The notes: generated by a model from the sequence alone, not told the origin. A stretch of 64,000 bases of DNA from Larix kaempferi (GCA_027924585.1 BSBM01000151.1:8527501-8591500), one strand, 5' to 3'. Counted from the stretch's first letter, positions 44,827 to 58,000 are shown. Made by a program: numbers and translations.

Positions 44827-44842
44827 ATCTCCCACTTGGAGA
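44827..44842 (-). promoter_or_regulatory. Polypurine tract of Copia C
   Basis: The minus strand reads TCCAAGTGGGAGATT directly before TGTTGG of the 3' LTR, the common plant Copia form. Confidence 0.8.
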
Positions 44843-44905
44843 CTGATCACAACAACTCCACCACTGCAGCACTTGCTGGACTTGGCAACTTTCTCCTCTT
44901 CACCT

Positions 44906-46564
44906 TCATGCTAGAAGGCCAATTGAAACCGAGCAGGAACTTAGTTTCTCTCTGGTCACTACCTTTGTGAACATGCTTGCAGGATTCTGGCTAGTGTGTA
45001 TCTTTTCCAGCTTCAACAGTTCATCTTCCAGAACAGAGCGTATGAAATGGTACTTGAGCTGTATATGTTTAGGCTTGGAATGGAATGCTGAGTTCTTTGC
45101 AAGATGAATGGCACTCTGGCTGTCACTGTACAACCTGCTATCCTTCTGTTTCTTACCTAATTCCTCCATAAAACTCTGCAACCAAATCATCTCTTTACTA
45201 GCATCTGTAACAGCAACATACTCTGCTTCTGTTGTTGAAAGTGCAACAACCTTCTGCAGTTTCGAAATCCAACTTACTGCTGTTCCACCTACAGTAAACA
45301 CATACCCAGTGGTGCTCCTCCTGCTATCCTTATCACCTGCCATATCTGCATCAACATATCCCTGTAGAACAGTGTCTGAACCTCCAAAACATAATGCCTG
45401 AGTGGTAGTACCTCTCAAATACCTGAGAATCCACTGCACTGCCTTCCAATGTTCTTCACCTGGATTGTTCATATATCTGCTCACAACTCCCACTACTTGT
45501 GCAATATCTGGTCTTGTGCACACCATGGCATACATCATGCTTCCAACTGCTGATTGATAGGGAATCTTGGACATGTAATCTGTCTCTTCTAGTGTCTTGG
45601 GACACATTTCCTTACTTAGATTGAAATGGCTGGCCAAAGGTGTACTTACTGGTTTTGCATTCTGCATTCTGAACCTCTCCAATACCTTTTGTATGTACTC
45701 ACCCTGAGATAATGTCAATTTGCGATTTTTCCCGTCTCTTGTTATTCTCATACCAAGGATTTTCTTTGCAGCGCTCAAATCCTTCATCGCAAATGAATTA
45801 TCTAACTTCCTTTTGAGCACATTTATATCCTACATGTTAGACCCTGCAACAAGCATGTCATCCACATACAATAACAAGATACTATAACTTCCATTATCTA
45901 GCCTCTTGAAGTAAACACAGTGGTTAGAATGACATCTACTATAACGTTGTTCTGTCATAAACCTGTCAAATTTTAAATACCACTGCCTTGGAGCTTGCTT
46001 CAAGCCATACAAGCTCTATTTCAACTTGCATACCAAGTTCTCATTACCTTTGACCTCATACCCTTGTCGCTGCTGCATATATATCTCTTCCTCCAAATCC
46101 CCATGGAGAAAGGCTATTTTTACATCTAACTGTTCAAGATGCAAATCTTCTACCGCCACTAGACTTAAAATAGTCCTAATTGAAGTCATCTTAATGACAG
46201 GAGAAAATATTTCATCAAAATCTATACCTTTCTTCTGTGGAAACCCCTTTACAACAAGTCTTGCCTTGTACCGCTTCTTACCTCCTTCTTCTTCGTTCAA
46301 CCTGTAGATCCATTTGTTCTGCAATGCTCTCTTACCAATAGGAAACTGAACCAAATCCCAAGTCTGGTTTCCAGCCAATGAGTCCATCTCCTCATTCATG
46401 CCTTGCTCCCACTTCTTTCTAGTTTCCACCTGCATTGCTTCTTCATAACATTCTGGTTCACCAGAATCAGTCATTAATAAATAATACATTGAAGGAGAGT
46501 ATCGTTTAGGGAGTCTACTTAACCTGGTAGATCTTCTTGTAGTTGCAGGAGTTTCAGGTACTTG
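44906..46564 (-). pseudogene. Copia C reverse transcriptase and RNase H
   Basis: Minus strand, 3' half of pol. Reverse transcriptase shows WEQGMNEEMDSLAGNQTW, NKWIYRLNEE, IDFDEIFSPVIKMTSIR, LDVKIAFLHGDLEEEIYMQ, then, after a TAG near 46016, SLYGLKQAPRQWY and the intact catalytic YVDDMLVAGS (about 45870-45840). A second TAG near 45830 is followed by the C-terminal part and RNase H: YQSAVGSMMYAMVCTRPD, YLRGTTTQALCF, STTEAEYVAVTDASKE, LYSDSQSAIHLAKN. The stop at 45830 fits CAG to TAG. The frame ends at 44906. Confidence 0.88.
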
Positions 46565-47836
46565 CTACTGTTCTTGGTTTTTTGGCACCTTCGGAACTTC
46601 ATTTTCTTTAATTTCATCAAGCACCGTGTACTCTGTGTTTTCTTTTTCCCGTTTCTTTCCCTGCAACTGATCTTTAAACATGACATTTTCATTGAATATC
46701 ACATCTCTACTCCTGATGATTTTTTTATTTTCATAATTCCATAAACGATAACCAAAATCATCAACCCCATATCCAATAAAGGTACATTTCTTGGATTTAG
46801 CTTCAAGCTTTGTTCTATTTTCTTTATCAATATGGACAAATGCTTCACAACCAAACGTTCTCAGAAATGAGTAGTTTACCTTTTTATCTGTCCATGCCTC
46901 CTCTGGAATACCACCATCCAAAGCACTTGAAGGTCTTCTGTTTATTAAATAAACAATAGTATTTATAGCATCCGCCCAAAACTGTAAGGGAAACTCTGCA
47001 TGCAATCTCATACACCTTGCACGCTCCATGATCGTTCTGTTCATCCTTTCAGACACACCATTTTCTTGTGGTGTTCCTGGGACTGTCTTCTCTCTTCGAA
47101 TCCCATGGTATGAACAGTAACTATCAAATTCCTTGCCACAGTACTCACCTCCATTATCAAATCTGAGACACTTCAACCTTTTTCCTGTCTCATTCTCAAC
47201 CAAAGCTTTCCACTTCTTAAAAGTAGCAAACACATCAGATTTCTGTCTAATGCAATAAACCCAAGTTTTCCTAGTTGCATCATCAATAAATGTAACATAA
47301 TAATGAGAGCCACCAAGAGATTGTACCTGAGTCGGTCCCCATACATCTGTATGCACAAGCTCTAACTCTTCATTCTTCTTCTGTTTCCCAACCCTGGGAA
47401 ATCTGACTCTCTTCTGTTTTCCATAAACACAGTTCTCACAGAATTCCAAACTTACCTGCTTCAAATCTGGAAACAACTTCCTTGAGTGGAGAATCTACAT
47501 CCCCTTCTCACTCATGTGGCCAAGCCTATGGTGCCACAATGCTGTATCTGTTCCTGTGGAAGCTAAAGAGATAGAATGGTCAGTATTATGAGGACATAAA
47601 TACAACGTACCTACCCTGTCTCCTTTTGCTATCTTCATTGATCCTTTAGTGATCTTCCACCACTTTTCTCCAAATGTAGATAGACAACCGCCATCTCCCA
47701 ACTGCCCTGTTGAGATCAGATTTCTTTTCATAGTAGGAATATGCCTAACATATTTCAACAACCAATCAGTTCCATTATTAACTTTTATCCATACCTTACC
47801 CATTCCAACAATTTTACATGGCTCATCATCACCCAA
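46565..47836 (-). pseudogene. Copia C GAG pre-integrase and integrase
   Basis: Pre-integrase part LWHHRLGHMSEKGM ends at a TAG (47495) that fits CAG to TAG, then FCENCVYGKQKRV with the CxxC pair. Integrase core: HTDVWGPTQVQS, YVTFIDDATRKTWVYCI, LRFDNGGEYCGKEF and PGTPQENGVSERMNRTIMERARCM, so the D, D and E positions are all present. The integrase C-terminus (CTFIGYGVDDFGYRLW) follows. The frame ends at a TAG at 46565. It is uninterrupted by indels. Confidence 0.9.
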
Positions 47837-48784
47837 TAAAACATGTCCAAAATCACCTGGAACATAATCATGAAAATATTTCCTATGGGGTGTAGCATGA
47901 CATGAAGCCCCTGAATCTACTACCTAATAATCACTTGTATTATCTAATGCAAGAATCAAAGCATCTTGTAACACATCACCTGCTACATTTGCTTCCTGGG
48001 TAGTTTCCTTCCGTGCATCTCCTTTCTTCTTTAGAGATCTGCAGTCTTTCTTCAGATGTCCTTTCTTTCCACAGTTCCAACACTCTATCTTTCCCAGTTT
48101 GGACTTGGATCTGCCCGTTTTAGACTTTCCACGATTACCTTGGCTCTTTCCTCTCTCCTTTTGTCTTCCTTTGCTCTCCATGGTCAACGCATTACCTGAT
48201 GTCTCACCTGTGCTTTTTCTTCGCATTTCATCGCTAAGAATAACACCAATAACATCATCGAATTTCAAGGTGTTTGAACCAGAGACAGAGTTACTTACAA
48301 CCATGACCAAGCTATTCCAGCTTTCTGGAAATGAACACAAGATTAGAAGAGCCCTAACCTCATCATCAAAGTTCACACTTATAGAACTTAGTTGATTTGT
48401 AACCGTATTAAACTCATTTAAATGATCAGTAACAGATCCACCTTCAAACATCTTCATATTCAATAAACGCTTCATTAGAAATACCTTGTTGGAGGCCGAG
48501 GGTTTTTCATACAGCTTACCCATTGCGCTCATCAAACCCTCCGTTGTCGTTTATTTTGAGATATTGAAAGCCACCGACGAAGCCATGATCGGCCGTATTG
48601 TTGCCAAAGCCTTTCTGTCAAGAACCTCCCATTCTTTGTCCTTCATAGCCACCGACTGCTTTGCTATTCCTCCCAACGACAGGAATAGATCCTTTTGGTA
48701 CAGATAGTCCTCCATTTGCATATTCCATAACTGGAAGTTTTAGCCTTTAAACTTTTCGACCTTAAACTTTCCTTCTTCCGCCAT
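47837..48784 (-). pseudogene. Copia C gag and protease
   Basis: Starts at ATG 48784 (MAEEGKFKVEKFKG), the usual start of this gag type, followed by a TAA, then NFQLWNMQMEDYLYQKDLF. Another TAA follows near 48546 and the open block 48535-47924 continues: MKMFEGGSVTDHLNEF, LILCSFPESWNSL, DEMRRKST, a basic linker and the zinc knuckle CWNCGKKGHLKKDC. A TAG at 47926-47924 stands where relatives carry Trp just before the protease motif VVDSGASCHATP. This fits TGG to TAG. Gag and pol share one frame. Confidence 0.88.
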
Positions 48785-48844
48785 TGCTCCCACTCGAACC
48801 AGAAACCCTAGCTTCCTGCGGGTTTATCTTCCAAATAGACCTTT

Positions 48845-48857
48845 GGCTCTGATACCA
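48845..48857 (-). promoter_or_regulatory. Primer-binding site of Copia C
   Basis: The minus strand reads TGGTATCAGAGCC, matching the complement of initiator tRNA-Met, two bases inside the 5' LTR. Confidence 0.9.
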
Positions 48858-48859
48858 AT

Positions 48860-49284
48860 TGTTAGAAAAACAGGATCGCAGAGCAATAACAATAAACAAA
48901 AATGAAAATATAATCACACACACATTACAAGAGAGACACAGATATATCGTGGTTCACCCCAAGATGGGCTACGTCCACACTGAAGTTGCCAGTCCTTATT
49001 ATTATACCGTCCAACAAAGTGAAGGGATACAACCTGCAGCACAACCGTTGCACTTCCTCTTCACTGTCTCACAATCTCTCTTCTTGATCTCAGAGATCTT
49101 TACAATGCATAAAACCTAATACATCCACCCTAGCCATGTTACACAGTTATTCTTTTATAAGGGAAATACAATGGGAAAATACCACGGGTACGGGGATCGT
49201 GCCGGGATCATAATCAAACCTAGGGTACGGACACGGCTGAATAATAATATCTATGAATCTGGAGATCAGGCTCCATAACCAACA
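48860..49284 (-). repeat. 5' LTR of Copia C, 425 bp, internally deleted
   Basis: Same ends as 44288-44826 and very similar, but lacking a 114-base segment between CCACGGGT and CGGGGATCGTG (near 49188-49190). The remaining sequence differs at few positions by eye. Confidence 0.9.
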
Positions 49285-51530
49285 ACCATGACCTTGTTGC
49301 TTGTTGGATTTGTGTGTTTGAGATGACCTTTGTAATGTTATTATGAGGAGACCTTATATGTCATTTCCAAAAATACATGGTGGATTCTCTAGGGCATGTC
49401 GTAGGACAGTCATGAAGGTCTTGTATAACCATACATCAACAATTGAGAAGATCCATTTATGATGTCTTCCTTGAAGAGATTGAATCAACTAATGGATGAT
49501 CCTTTGGCAACACTTTTGGATGAAGATTGATGGCATAATTTACAGCAGTAATCTCTCCTACCAATGTTATACATGAGTCATAATTGGTGGTAGTTTGGAC
49601 CCCTAGAATGTTGATTTTTGAATGATTGCAACCTCCAGATGTAATTGCATATGTGAGTAGATATATGAATCAGATTTAAGGCTTGCTTGGGATGTTTTTC
49701 CAACACTTTTTTCATACAACTATAGCACATGGATGAGTGGATTATTGGATTTAAATGAGTCAGAAAAAGGGTTTCCTCAGGCCATTGGCATCAACTGTCA
49801 CTTACACCTACTAGCGTTACCTCAACACATAAAAATTTGGCCAGATAAGGAAGATCATTTCAGCCCTAGCGCTAGTCTTGTGAGGGAGATCTAGTGTTAA
49901 TTTATATGTAATTCAATACAAGGATTGGTAAGGTGACATTCCTGATACCACAAGTTGGACAACATATAATATTACACTTGAACTTCTTCTTCTACAACTG
50001 AAATGACATGGCATTTGATTTCACAAATGATATAATGTGTTTTAGCAATTTCCTATTGATGGATGGAGAACCTACAACTAACTCATGAAGATCTTGCTAT
50101 GTGTTCCCTTTGGCAGGTACTAACCCATTTTTTCAAGATAAATGTGCATCGTTTACTTGCACTGAAAACAAGCACAGGGAATGGAAAAATGAATGTGGAA
50201 TGGAAGGCCTAACTTTTCTAGGAGACAAAAAATGTTGGGGTAAAAATTATCTGCCCAAGTCAGTATGAAACATATATTGGTAAACTTTGAAATGATTTAC
50301 TTGTGGTGGTGTTGGCCATAAATCCCGAGCATGCACAAGTTCAAGAAGACAATCCATGAGAATTTTTTCATACCCATCAGCAAGGAAAGTCAATGGATCT
50401 TGGAAGAAGAATGACACAGACAGATTTGAAGGCCAAAGGACAAATGATCACAGCTAAGGACATTCTAAGGTATGGGTGAAAAGGAATGATTTGTTTAAAA
50501 TTGATTATTTCACAGGAGATGGATGCCATTTGGCAAGCCAAGCTTAAGGTCTCTCAAACACCTTAGCACACCTTGAGTTCATTGAGTTGAAGGATGAACT
50601 CAAAGGTTAAAAAATGGTTACTCCAAGCAGTAAAACAGGTCCAAGGATCGTAGTTTCAGCTGGCATGGTGATAGGGGGAGCAAGAGTAATTGGCAGTGAA
50701 CTCATGAACTTGCACTCCTAATAGCATCCATTTAATAGTAGCTAGCAGTATTATCATGATGATACATGATGAGAACCTACAAGGAAGATAGCTGGCCTGT
50801 GTGCAAACACAAATTGAAGATGGTAATCACATAATTGAGGAAGTTAAACTAAGAGAAAGTCTCATTCTTGCGTGTACTTTTATATGCACATTCTTTGTGA
50901 GGACATATGATTTTACTTGGTCTCAGGAAATGACAAATTACAGTATAAATACAGTCATCTGGAAAATCATCTTGTGTACAAAACAATTTTGAATGGATGT
51001 ATTCATTTTGAAGTTTGAAATTCAAATGCAAAGAATAAAGATGTCAGGCATTCTACAACCATATTGGAAAATGTCTAACCTAAATTTGAATCAATATCCA
51101 GTGAAGTATTAATGAACACTTGCAGTCCTATTTGTAAGGACTTTGTTGCAGATTAGGAAGAGTTCTTTTAAAGAGCAGATTTAGTAGTATGGTAACAAGA
51201 ACAGGAGAAATCTAAGACAGTTGAAAAGAAGTGGAAGCATCCAAGCTTTGGTGATGAACCAGACAAGGTTCATGATGGCTCTTTCAAGAAGAAGGACAAC
51301 TCCTAGGATCATAGTTGCACCAAGATTTCTGGTCATCAAAACATAGTCCTCGAGAGTAGGAATTGTCCTTAAGATCAAATTTGAGAATCCTTCCAAAATA
51401 GACTATTTTTTGCTGAAAGAAAACTGTATTGCAGTCAAGGACAAATTTGAAGGACACTTTCTTGGCCTTGTTTATAAGGATGTGTATGCAGATTTGAAGT
51501 ATGCTTGCTTGACAAGTAAACAATGCCAAC
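49285..51530. other. Unrecognised stretch with one zinc-knuckle-like motif
   Basis: No intact ORF. On the plus strand near 50299-50336 a frame reads FTCGGVGHKSRACTSSRR, with CX4?HX4C-like spacing (the first Cys pair is incomplete), the form of a nucleic-acid-binding knuckle in a gag or LINE ORF1 protein. Stops before and after it prevent identification of the element. The rest shows nothing I can name. Confidence 0.35.
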
Positions 51531-51539
51531 ACTTGTGTA

Positions 51540-52370
51540 AATAAATGCCAGCAGGAGGAAAATTCCCACTCTACAACTGAAGGTGCACTGAGATGCCCGT
51601 TCCTTGAAGAGAAATGCCCGCAGATACTAATAGAAATGATTGCAAAATGATTTGAGGCCAGATAAATGCCCGCAGGATGAAATAATTTGCTCCCAGGCTT
51701 AGTAAAAATGTACGCATCCCTAACAAAATTCCCTTAGGATTACGTACTAATGAGAAATATGCCCGCAAACAAAAGGCAATGTCATGAAGTGGTCAGTCAG
51801 TGAAGAAAATTACCAAACGTCTGTGAAGAAAGTACCCACAGGAAGAGCTGGAAATGCCCGCAACGTGTTATATAAGGTCTCAAAATGCTCGCAGTAGGTA
51901 GAGGAGTGGCACTTGAAAGTCCTACAACATTGTAAAAGTGTTCATAATGTTGAAAGTTATGCCTGCAGCATCATAAAAATGCCCGCAACAACATAAGGAA
52001 AATACATACTTTAGAAGATGTGCAAATGCCCACATTTGGAAGGATACCTGCTAGCCGTGGTAGATGCCAAAGTAAAATGTCTTCAGTATTGAGGAGATGC
52101 CCGCAGGAATCCTGCAGCAGTCAAGAAATGCCTGCACCTGTCTACAAAAAGTAAGAAAATGACTGCCTGGCTTATAATAATGCTTGCCAGAGAAAAAGAA
52201 ATGCCCGCTGGATTGATAAAAATGCATGAAAAGTGCCCGCAAGCATGGACAGAATGCCCGCAGGCCTTGAAAAATGGCCACAAATTTTTGAAAATGAATG
52301 TTTGTATGCTCAGAGAGTTTGTGTAAATGCCCGCCAGGCCCTAAGAAAATGCCAGCAAGATCTCAGGGGG
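51540..52370. repeat. ATGCCCGC minisatellite, array 2
   Basis: Same core as array 1: AAATGCCCGCAG(G/A) near 51590-51620, 51667, 51760, 51855, 51977, 52098, 52200, 52237, 52254 and 52328, with variable AT-rich spacers. Cores are often 20-40 bases apart. Array 1 is 10 kb upstream. Confidence 0.82.
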
Positions 52371-52399
52371 ATTAGTATGGAAGAGCATAAATGAAGCTG

Positions 52400-55300
52400 C
52401 TATATGGAATTATTGAAACAGGTTGCAAACAAGACTGTCATATCTAACAACTTCTCTATGATGTATTGGCAAAGAATGGACATTCAAACCCACTTCAAAA
52501 GGATATAGGGTTACCAAAATCCATTTGTCGTTGTTTTTGAAGGAAATGGGTTTGTAAGCAGGATAGGTTGTCGAGATAATAATAGCAGAAATGGGTTTGT
52601 TAAAACCTAGCTCAATATCAAAATAACAAAAACAATTTCATGTTTAAGAAAAAACACGGGAGAGTTTCATTAAAATTTGTTTTTAGATTATGATCAAATT
52701 TATGAAAAATTGAAAATAACATCTTACTAAAATTAGTAGCTCCAAGTCTCTGATAGCTAGAGGAGAGCACTTTCAAATTGTCTAGAGAAATGGGTATCTA
52801 AATTCAACACATGCTTCTAACTTCTGGGGCTAAAATTCCATAGGTGATGCTTGGTAAATTCGGTAGATGATAAATTGTTGATGGTAGGCAACCATTGAAG
52901 ATGATCAATGATTACCTAGGTAGGTAGGGAGGAAAGAATGTTTACTTACTATATGTGGATAGAAGGATCAAGGAAAAACTCAATAGGGTGATCTAGAATT
53001 ATAGATAGACTTAGGTTGAATCCAAATTTAGCCTTCAATGAGGGATGGAATTGCCAATTAGTATGGTACCTATATCTAGAATTAAAGAATAACTCTCAAT
53101 CAAATCCTTTAGAATCCTCAATACCTTGGGAGCAAAGGACAAGGAAGAGGTGTGCAGTTAAAGGAAATACCACAAACAATTAAAAGAATTCTATAATGAA
53201 TTTCACAATCTTTGACTTGATTTTACTTTTATTTTCCTTTTATTTGCTTTGCCTTGCTGTGAATCTTGAGAAGCATACTTAAGTTCCAATATTAAGTTGT
53301 TTGTTAGTTATTGATAGATGATATCAGACACTAAATGTCACTTGTATGGTATGGGACTACAAGTATTCACAAACAATTCATTGGCCACCCAATAAGCAGT
53401 TGTAACATGCAGAAAAGAAGAAAATGTTTCATGCTAGGAGACATTCTTAATTCTAAAGTTCAGTTTTAGTGATGCAATGGGATTTTGGAAAACATACAAT
53501 CGCTCCCATCCACTGCCTGCTATAATGGTGTTCCATAACTGGAAATTAGAAAAGATATGTGGTTCTAGTATTTCATCCTTTCTGTTGAATGAGGAATTGA
53601 TTCTGGCTTGAAATGAACGTTCCATACACATACTAGTAATTGATCCCTTACCTTTAGTTACATCGGAGATCCATTTTGAAAGCCTTCATGCCCCTTCTCA
53701 TTAAAAGGAATCTGCTATATAGGAAACATAAAGATACCACAGAGAATATGGATATCTTAATATAAGTTGAATCTTAATTCAAAATAACTAAAAATCGTGA
53801 CATAAGTTCTTTTCCTACATTCAATAAATACTCCTGTGCACAGTAATGTGCTCAAGCCTTACAAATATAATAGTGAAAATCCCCTTCCTGATGACAGAAG
53901 CATGTACCAAAGCTCTAGATAGATGCTTAGTATCACATGCTTAGCAATATAGCATGCAACCTTAAGACCAGGTCCTAACGTAGAACATTGATGATTGAAG
54001 GCATTCTAATATGTCAAACTTGAGGCCAACTAGAAGATATTTGTCCATCTACTATTGTAGCGAAAAATATTTCCTAAGTCATTTCCTTTGGTAATCAGGG
54101 TGTGGGAAGGCTTAGACTGTAAACAACTTCATAAAACATTGCATGCAGTATGAGTTTTAAGGAGCAGTTTTCATACAGGTATATACAGAGGCACATTGTT
54201 TCTAGGAGGCATCTTAAATAGAAGCAACTCTTGAGAAAAGAAAATTCTATATCCTATGAACGGAGTTGTTCTATGCAAACAAGGGTGCCTGCATTTTTAT
54301 AGAGGCACGTCCCATGGATATAAACCTCCATGAAAAAAATGGATCATAGAGAATGGAGAGCTTCTTAATACTCGTAATAAACATCAATAACTGCATTGAT
54401 AAGGAGGCACATTCTATGGTGACAAAATTCCAAGAACAGGAATGTCATGACTTGTAAGGAAAGAAAGAGCCTCTTTAATCTCTTGATATATGATGGTACC
54501 TTCCTGTAATATCAATACAACCTAGGAAACATAGGTTTCCATTGGGAAGGTCGTGAATGAAATATTCATTTGCTACCCAAAATTTATGAGGATGAACCTC
54601 GTAACTATCTAACAGGAAATATCTGGCCAGCTGACATGTGAAATTCTATATACACTTGTTCAACAGTCCCACAACACAAAGAAGGATGTTTTGGGAAGAA
54701 ATGTCTAACAGGAAAGATATATGTGACTTCAGAGTATGCCAATACCATTTGAAAGGCATCAGTCACATTGTTGTTTGAGAGAATCTGATTAAGGGCATCT
54801 TGCATTGTTGGAGGAAGACTTATAGGCTAGCATTAAAAGCAACAAGACAATCAATAGATCAAAAATAAATTTATGCAAATCAAAATGATTGAATATGCCT
54901 CCACTTACAAGAATTATGCAATGATCTTCAATACCATGATGTTGCATGGTCATCATTATCTGGAAACCAAAAGATTTAATATGGTTTGAAAACCCATGAT
55001 TGCATCATTATCTTCAGTACCATTATGTTATGAAGCAGTGAAAGAATTTCTTTATTCAAATTCTATAGGACAAATTGGAATCAGGTACAACATATCCAGA
55101 AATCAATTGGAAGTACTTCCGAGAGTTGTTTCTCAATCTAGCATAAGCTCATACATGAAGAGACCATGTCCCTGACATGATTGAGAACAATGAGATAATA
55201 TCTAGCCCTAAAGAGCTGTTGAATATCATTGTCCAATGACAATTAAGAGATAAGAGAGCTATTGTTGTTTTTATGAGAAATGGCCATCTTAGAAAAAATA

Positions 55301-57180
55301 AATATGGTAGCAGGGCAAGGTGCAACTCTCTAACAACGTCACCAGTTCAAATCCAACTATATAATCAATAAGATCCAAATAACAACTACAAACAATTGGT
55401 GGTTTGGACAGGTTGTTCTTAATTCTGAGGATGATCGAATTGCATCTTCCGGAAAAAATAAAATATCAATGCCTTTTTGAAAAGATATGCAATTGCCACC
55501 ATAACAACTTGGTACCTAAAGCATTCTATTATCTGGAAGGGAGCAACTTTGTCTTTTGGTAAACCACCCACGCTTCTAACTCATCAATATCTTATATGCT
55601 TAGTACATTACTCATGTCGTATTTCCACCCTTCCACACTGTATGATGGAGGAAGTCTGTCCCTAATTAGGACAAATATCAAGGTTCCTTGAAAATGAATT
55701 TTCTTCGACATTCAGGTCCAAAATTTGAATCTGTGACAATTTCATAATTTCTTGAAAAATGCATTTCACAGTTGTTCCTATCAGTATGAGAGTGATCACT
55801 GGTTTGGTTCCCCGCAGAGTATCAATTATGGTCCACCAAACTAAAATATGAAAGAATAGCTAGAATAAAGTTGAAACCATCGAGATGAAGGGGATGGCCA
55901 CCATCAACAAGAAGTAGTAGAGTGACATTTAGGATGAGGGATTCTTAAAGTTCATAAGTGTACCTTTGAAGGAAACAACTTTCTCAAGTCATGATCCAAA
56001 ATCTAGACTATATGGACAATGGATGGGTCCAAAATCTAGACTATGAGAATATCCCTTTTCACTAACATAAAATGGAATTAGCATTTCCATTAACTATGGG
56101 ATAGCCCCCTTAATGTTAAACATGTGCAAGTGGAGGAGAATGGAAATAGGAACTATGATGGTTGAGTAGTTTATTAGAGTAATGGGAAGGTGGTGCCACT
56201 AAGAAACCCAAACAAAGGTCCCTTGCTTCATTAAACTCACTCATGAGGCGAATAACCATGAGAAGATGGAGAAGGAGGGATATAAATCTCAAGGAATAAA
56301 TTGTTTGATTCTTATGTGAGTATTTCTTTGACTATAACTAGTGCATATATCATCAAGCACTTTTAGGACCATCTGCATATTTATTAGACTTTGGCCTTAT
56401 AAAACACTAACAATAGTTGTATTCTTGAAAATTGGATGCTAAAGGGGGGCTATGAGCTATCCCTCATCAACAGAGTTTGTTTCCTAATAACTTTCTCCTC
56501 CTAGGAAAATAAAGATGTGGTTTTGAAAGGCAGCCTTGATTTCTAGCAAGGCAAGACTCTATAGTCATCAGGCTTCAACTTGGGACTTAAAGCTCATTCG
56601 AAATTTCTAGTATATGTAACATTATTGTTTTGCCCTTCAAATTTTGCACAATTTCAAAGCAATTAATATTAGTACAACAAAGTTGACAAGGTGGACAAAA
56701 GCTATCACTTATGCAAGTATTTGTGTTGATCTTGACCTTAGTAGGCTCTGCCTAAAGATATTTAGAAAAGCACCACCAATAGAATAAATAACTGTTAGTT
56801 ATGCAAGATCTGGATATAGATGAACTTTGTTAGCATAATTCATCTGAGGGTCCTGATTAGAAATATTTTCAGGCCCTTTTATTAAGTCAGCAACTGGACT
56901 GTATAATTGTACTCTGTGTATTGATTTTACTATCTTAAAATACAAAAATTTAAAATACAATCCTAACTAATAATTATGCAGGATAAAAAATATTCAAAAT
57001 GCATCTAGCTCACTAATAGTAATAAGACATCTTCAGACGTCATGATATCAAGCTTCTCTGCATGAATGAGATGCAACTCTATACAATGATAATTATGAAG
57101 ACCAATAAAATACCAGAACATTCACAACCTAAATCAAGGTGCATAATTGTTTGGTAACTTGGATAAGAAACATGCTTGTA
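52400..57180. other. Intergenic or intronic stretch, nothing recognised
   Basis: AT-rich, with stops in all frames. Minus-strand frames at 53434-53631 and 54605-54805 are open but have no recognisable motif. I looked here for the catalytic JmjC exons expected downstream of the JMJ25-like remnant and could not find them. A tRNA-like B box (AGTTCAAATCC, near 55345) occurs without a convincing partner A box. Confidence 0.4.
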
Positions 57181-57205
57181 ATATTTATTGGAGAAAATAA
57201 CTCAC

Positions 57206-58000
57206 TTCACACCCATTTAAGCAATCAATGGCCTTTATCTTTGCCTCATCGTTAAAATTTCCATTCATAGTCTCTCGAACAGGCCGCAACATGACCGTTG
57301 GGTCCCAGCTAAGACCTGATGTGCCTTCAAGAACATTCTGCACAATAACCGGTTGACCTCTAATCCAGTGTTTCTGAAAATGCTCAAGACCTTCTTCTTT
57401 AATATCCTGTACAGTTGGACAGTACAAATAATTGTCACTGTTGTTCTTCCTATGAGCTACTTGGCGTAAATTCCTTTCAGAATATCTATTTTTCCCATTA
57501 GAACCAGACTTGATTCATGAGGTGCATGGATGAGAAATTTTCAAGCCCTCTGCAACTTTGCAGTTGCTGGCCATTTCCTCTGCATCTTTTTCAATTTTTG
57601 CAATCAAATTCGTTCTACAAATGCATTTTAATTCTAACAAATGACTGCCACAACCACCATATTCCTTTGGGGACATGGAATGCTACCATCACTATTAGCT
57701 TTCCAATCTGGTAAGCTATCTGTAGGTTCCATAGTGCTATTGCTAGTAACATGAGAGTGAAGCTCCCAACTAGGTCTTCCCCCTGACACCTTTGGTTGCT
57801 TATTTCCTGGCAATCCCTCTCTACCATAAGAATAAGCTCTATCTATAGACTGTTGATGGGCCAATTCTACTTTACCACCTACTGGTTGGAAACCTTCTCG
57901 AAGACCTCGACAACAACTGACACATAGATCATAGGAACAATATGGATAGCTTCGGTGGTTATCAACAATAGATGTCTTGCAGTTGTCATTGTAGCAATAC
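57206..58000 (-). pseudogene. JMJ25-like pre-JmjC region with frameshift
   Basis: Contains YCYNDNCKTSIVDNHRSYPYC and CSYDLCVSCCRGLREG (a Cys-rich zinc region), then WKANSDGSIPCP, after which one base is missing near 57672 (a run of four C where five would keep frame). In the shifted frame GGCGSHLLELKCIC and KIEKDAEEM follow, then a TGA (near 57530), then NYLYCPTVQDIKEEGLEHFQKHW, GQPVIVQNVLEGTSGLSWDP and KAIDCLNGCE ending at a GTGAGT donor (57205). The acceptor at the left edge near 58000 is not clear. This would lead into the JmjC fold, which is not found. Confidence 0.75.

Larger units (their letters stand above)
44288..49284 (-). mobile_element. Copia C, nearly complete, gag-pol frame with only nonsense codons
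   Basis: Minus-strand Ty1/copia element of about 5.0 kb with LTRs at both ends, iMet-type primer-binding site, gag, protease, integrase, reverse transcriptase and RNase H. Flanks ACAAT (44283-44287) and ACCAT (49285-49289) match at 4 of 5 positions. The whole coding region from 48784 to 44906 is one frame of about 1,293 codons, broken by roughly seven stop codons and, as far as I can tell, no indel. It is a well-preserved, inactive copy, and lies 454 bp upstream of the kinesin fragment. Confidence 0.92.

Noticed and set aside
55300-55370. tRNA-like or SINE-like sequence with AGTTCAAATCC
   Set aside because: The B box is good but no A box at the right distance and no stem pairing was found.
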